Shown here one piece after another: positions 33,046-35,581 of a DNA stretch of 35,581 nucleotides (its first letter is position 1; every line of letters starts with the position of its first letter). The notes below the pieces were generated by a model that worked only from the letters and a program-made list of their open reading frames with translations, did not search any database and was not told the DNA's origin. This DNA is from Thermoleophilaceae bacterium. GTDB lineage: Bacteria > Actinomycetota > Thermoleophilia > Solirubrobacterales > Thermoleophilaceae. A program made the position numbers and the translations under genes. The DNA lies in assembly GCA_016929195.1 (NCBI GenBank), contig JAFGJG010000026.1:1-35581 (forward strand). Reading direction: 5' to 3'.

Positions 33046-33276
33046 ATGTACATCGGAACGTCGATCTTCTTGATCGCGGTAGGGGCGATCCTCAAGTTCG
33101 CGGTGACGGCGACCGTCGCCGGCGTCGATATACAGACCGCCGGCGTGATCCTCATGGTCGTGGGCGCGATCGCGCTGGCGATCTCGCTGATGGAGCAGCT
33201 GCTCTGGGCAGACCGGAGACGCACGCGCGCCGTCGAGGTCGAACGCGAAGTCGTGACCCCCCGCGAATACCGCTGA
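33046..33276 (+). CDS. Small DUF6458-type membrane protein
   Basis: 76 aa. Two hydrophobic helices (about 4-22 and 30-50) with IFLIAVGAILKFAVTATV, then IQTAGVILMVVGAIALAISL, and a charged tail (DRRRTRAVEVEREVV). This is the arrangement of DUF6458-type actinobacterial membrane proteins of unknown role. Start ATG at 33046 with a weak CTCC spacing. The gene is isolated between the fusion hydrolase and the secreted lysozyme-like gene. Confidence 0.78.
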   Translation: MYIGTSIFLIAVGAILKFAVTATVAGVDIQTAGVILMVVGAIALAISLMEQLLWADRRRTRAVEVEREVVTPREYR

Positions 33277-33308
33277 GCATCCCCCTGGGCCCGCCCGCGG
33301 GCCGCGGT

Positions 33309-33314
33309 CATACT
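33309..33314 (+). promoter_or_regulatory. -10-like hexamer CATACT before the lysozyme-like gene
   Basis: It lies 6 nt before the ATG at 33321. It deviates from TANNNT in its first base, so the call is weak. Confidence 0.28.
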
Positions 33315-33320
33315 GCGCCG

Positions 33321-34247
33321 ATGCGCAGGCGGCTCGCGACGTGCGTCCTCGCCGGGATCGTGGCTGCCCTGTGGGCGCCCGCCGGTGCGAGCGCGGCGCA
33401 GCCCGCGCCGTGCGACCCGGTCGGCGAGTACCCGGGCGACGATGCGGAGAAGTCGGCGATCGCCCGCTGGATGGGCGGCGGGGCGGCGGCCGCGGGCCTT
33501 CCCGCCGAGCTGCCGGTGGTCGCCGCGCTCGTGGAGTCGGGGCTGGTGAACCTCCACTCCGGGGACGCCGACGCCGTCGGGTACTTCCACATGCGCGTCG
33601 GGATCTGGAACACGGGCCAATACGAGGGCTTCCCCGGGAAGCCGGAGCTCCAGCTCGAGTGGTTCAGCGACCAGGCGGCCCAGGTGCGCCAGGCCCGGCT
33701 CGCCGCCGGCGCGCCCGACCCGCTGTCCGACGAGAGCCGGTGGGGCGGGTGGATCGCCGACGTGGAGCGACCGGCCGCCCAGTACCGCGGCCGCTACCAG
33801 CCGCGACTCGCCGATGCGCGTGAGCTGATCGGTCCGCTGTGCATGCCACCCGGCGGCGACCCGAGCGGCGGCTCGCCGGGGCCCGAGGCCCCCGACGCGT
33901 CAGACGTCCGGGCGCCGAAGCTCGCCGTGCGCGTCACCCAGGGGCAGCGCCCGCTTCGCCGCCGCGCGATCCTGCTGCGCGCACGCTGCCCGGGGGAGGG
34001 CTGCGTCGTGGCGGCCAGGGGGTCGCTCCTGGTCGGAAAGCGCGCCTACCCGCTCTCGTCGAAGCCGCGCCGCCTCGCCCGCAACCGCACCGGCGACGTG
34101 ACGGTCAAGCTGTCGAAGGCGCTCCGGAAGAAGCTCAGGAGCGCGTTCGAGCGCGGCCGCCCGGCCCGGGCGCGGCTGACGCTGCGCGCCGCCGACCTCG
34201 CCGGCAACGTGACGACGAAGCGCATGTCGGTCCGGCTCTCGGACTAG
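33321..34247 (+). CDS. Secreted lysozyme-like (SLT-like fold) protein with C-terminal beta domain
   Basis: 308 aa. Signal peptide about 1-27 (AGASAAQ). Residues about 45-180 look like a lysozyme/SLT-type domain, with a candidate catalytic Glu in ALVESGLVNLHSGDADAVGYF. This is inferred from sequence pattern and is less certain than the fusion protein's SLT domain. A Gly/Ser/Pro linker (about 177-193) leads to a basic beta domain (about 195-308) with two Cys (CPGEGC) and DLAGNVTTKRMSVRL, common in secreted proteins of this lineage. The ATG at 33321 may be leaderless. The TAG is shared with the convergent crotonase gene as CTAG. Confidence 0.65.
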   Translation: MRRRLATCVLAGIVAALWAPAGASAAQPAPCDPVGEYPGDDAEKSAIARWMGGGAAAAGLPAELPVVAALVESGLVNLHSGDADAVGYFHMRVGIWNTGQYEGFPGKPELQLEWFSDQAAQVRQARLAAGAPDPLSDESRWGGWIADVERPAAQYRGRYQPRLADARELIGPLCMPPGGDPSGGSPGPEAPDASDVRAPKLAVRVTQGQRPLRRRAILLRARCPGEGCVVAARGSLLVGKRAYPLSSKPRRLARNRTGDVTVKLSKALRKKLRSAFERGRPARARLTLRAADLAGNVTTKRMSVRLSD

Positions 34248-35113
34248 CGGAACTCCGGCTCCCGCCACTCGGGAAGCATGTCCGGCAGCCCGGCGCTGAC
34301 GCGGTCGGGAAAGTCCGCGTCCCGCTTCTCGAGGAAGGCCGCGATGCCCTCGCGCGCGTCCTCCGACTGGCCGCGGGCGAACATCGCGCGCGAGTCCGCC
34401 CTGTGCGCCTCCATCGGGTGCGACGCGCCCAGCATCGTCCACATCAGCCGCCGCGCGACAGCCACGGAGACCGGCGCGGCGTTGTCCGCGATCTCGTCCG
34501 CGAGCGCCCGCGCGGCGGGCATCAGCTCGTCGGCCGCGTGCACGCTTCGCACGAGCCGCCCGGCGAGCGCCTCCTCGGCGGTGAACACGCGCCCGGTGGC
34601 CACCCACTCCATGGCCTGCGAGATGCCGGTGATCCGCGGGAGGAACCAGCTCGAGGCGGCCTCCGGCACGATTCCGCGCCGCGCGAAGACGAAGCCGATC
34701 TTCGCGCCCGACACGGCGAGCCGGAAGTCCATCGGCAGGGTCATCGTGATGCCGACGCCCACGGCCGGGCCGTTGATCGCCGCGATGACCGGCTTGGCCG
34801 AACGGAAGATCCGCAGGGTCAGCATGCCGCCGCCGTCGCGGGGCACGTCGCCGGCGCCCTCCTCAGCCATGCCGGCTCGGGCCCGCCAGTCGAAGGTCTC
34901 GCCGCCGCGCTCGAGGTCGGCGCCGGCGCAGAACCCGCGTCCCTCGCCGGTCACGATCACCGCGCGGACCTCGTCGTCGGCGTCGGCCAGGTCGAAGGCC
35001 TGGATCAGCTCCTCGTGCATGGTGCGGGTGTATGCGTTGAGCCGCTCCGGCCGGTCGAGGGTGATCGTGGCCACGCGGCCGTCGACGTCGTATCGGATCT
35101 CGGTGAAGTCCAA
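34244..35113 (-). CDS. Enoyl-CoA hydratase/isomerase (crotonase) family protein
   Basis: 289 aa. Oxyanion-hole strings GRGFCAGADLERGG and AAINGPAVGVGITMTLPMDFRLA are intact. IVPEAASSWFLPRITG carries the Glu expected in hydratases. A short insertion (ETFDWRARAGMAEEGAGD) follows the first motif. The start is TTG at 35113, preceded by GAGGAG at 6 nt. Divergent from a MaoC dehydratase gene with 45 nt between starts, so both may act on enoyl-CoA or hydroxyacyl-CoA intermediates (inference). Confidence 0.9.
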   Translation of the reverse strand: MDFTEIRYDVDGRVATITLDRPERLNAYTRTMHEELIQAFDLADADDEVRAVIVTGEGRGFCAGADLERGGETFDWRARAGMAEEGAGDVPRDGGGMLTLRIFRSAKPVIAAINGPAVGVGITMTLPMDFRLAVSGAKIGFVFARRGIVPEAASSWFLPRITGISQAMEWVATGRVFTAEEALAGRLVRSVHAADELMPAARALADEIADNAAPVSVAVARRLMWTMLGASHPMEAHRADSRAMFARGQSEDAREGIAAFLEKRDADFPDRVSAGLPDMLPEWREPEFR

Positions 35114-35144
35114 GCTCAGCTCCTCGGTGGAAATGGGGGTCGGT

Positions 35145-35150
35145 TAGGCT
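35145..35150 (+). promoter_or_regulatory. -10-like hexamer TAGGCT, leaderless spacing
   Basis: Eight nt before the GTG at 35159 of the MaoC gene. Confidence 0.42.
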
Positions 35151-35158
35151 CCGGCGCC

Positions 35159-35581
35159 GTGAGCATCACAGTCAACGGCATAGAAGAGCTGAAGGGCCTG
35201 CTCGGCCAGACGGTCGGGCCGACCGAATGGCGCGAGGTCACTCAGGAAATGATCGACACGTTCGCCGAGCTGTCGGGCGACGACCAGTGGATCCACGTGG
35301 ACACCGAGCGCGCGAAGACCGAGAGCCCGTTCGGCACGACGATCGCGCACGGCAACCTGACCCTGTCCCTGATCGACGGCTTCCGCAAGGACCTGGTCCA
35401 GTCGACCGGGTTCAAGCTCGGCGTCAACTACGGCTGGAACAAGGTCCGCTTCCCCGCGCCGGTGCCGGCGGGCTCGCGCGTGCGCGCGAGCTCCGAGGTC
35501 GTGTCGGTCGAGGAGGTCGGCGGCGGCTGGTGGCAGGTCGCGACCAAGTTCACGGTCGAGGTCGAGGGCAACGAGAAGCCC
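35159..35581 (+). CDS. MaoC-family dehydratase, N-terminal 141 residues (partial)
   Basis: 141 codons from GTG at 35159 to the window end, with no stop. The N-terminal pattern is that of MaoC/NodN-like hot-dog proteins: TQEMIDTFAELSGDDQWIHVD with the catalytic Asp and His, then SPFGTTIAHGNLTLSLI, and a later VRFPAPVPAGSRVRA. It hydrates or dehydrates enoyl-CoA thioesters in fatty acid or polyester pathways. The C-terminal part lies beyond the window. Confidence 0.88.
   Translation, partial: MSITVNGIEELKGLLGQTVGPTEWREVTQEMIDTFAELSGDDQWIHVDTERAKTESPFGTTIAHGNLTLSLIDGFRKDLVQSTGFKLGVNYGWNKVRFPAPVPAGSRVRASSEVVSVEEVGGGWWQVATKFTVEVEGNEKP

Overview
The window is very GC-rich and gene-dense, with many GTG/TTG starts, 4-nt start/stop overlaps and almost no intergenic space. 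Gene content (LLM flavin oxidoreductase, DUF6458-type membrane protein, Tad-like pilins, CocE/NonD hydrolase, DUF3494 protein, repeated acyl-CoA genes) fits a free-living actinobacterium. The secreted-protein style suggests the class Thermoleophilia (Solirubrobacter/Conexibacter-like). That placement is inference; there is no rRNA or other marker. No tRNA, rRNA, CRISPR, transposase or prophage was seen, so this looks like ordinary chromosome.

Layout. 1-2.8 kb: the end of a probable 2-hydroxyacid dehydrogenase, then a minus-strand pair encoding a DUF3494 (ice-binding/adhesin-like) secreted protein and an L,D-transpeptidase. Their leader carries a convincing cyclic-di-GMP-I (GEMM-I) riboswitch. 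A small secreted metzincin-like protein diverges from it. 2.8-8.4 kb: YjbQ; SDR, GT4 glycosyltransferase and YgjP-like metallopeptidase (plus strand); crotonase and DrrAB-type ABC exporter (minus strand). 8.5-11.5 kb: small membrane proteins, ppa, uppP and an LLM oxidoreductase. 11.5-12.9 kb: a TadE-TadE-TadZ-like mini-operon. 12.9-16.3 kb: an amino-sugar operon with a NagB-DUF218 fusion, NagA and a ROK kinase lacking the family's cysteine motif. 16.3-22.4 kb: AlkD-like repair protein, CapA-like protein, a citrate synthase-like/PaaK-like/VOC/GST operon and an alpha/beta hydrolase. 22.4-27.2 kb: sugar porter, hybrid histidine kinase and HD-GYP response regulator. 27.4-31.4 kb: a DHA2 efflux pump behind a SoxR/MerR-type operator, and a secreted CocE-type hydrolase. 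31.4-35.6 kb: a pilin-like/VanY/lytic-transglycosylase fusion, a DUF6458-type protein, a secreted lysozyme-like protein, a crotonase and the start of a MaoC dehydratase.

How parts may work together (inference). Two strands concern the envelope. First, c-di-GMP appears both as an input (riboswitch on the DUF3494/L,D-transpeptidase operon) and as a substrate (HD-GYP phosphodiesterase coupled to a hybrid sensor kinase). Second, the TadE/TadE/TadZ-like operon and the pilin-like peptidoglycan hydrolase, 20 kb apart, share a 29-nt upstream element that includes a 19-nt identity at the same distance from the start codon, so they are probably co-regulated. Most other first-in-unit genes have a TANNNT hexamer 6-13 nt before the start codon and no Shine-Dalgarno sequence, which suggests widespread leaderless transcription. 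All eight convergent gene pairs end within 20 nt of each other, and four share one CTAG as the stop codon of both genes.
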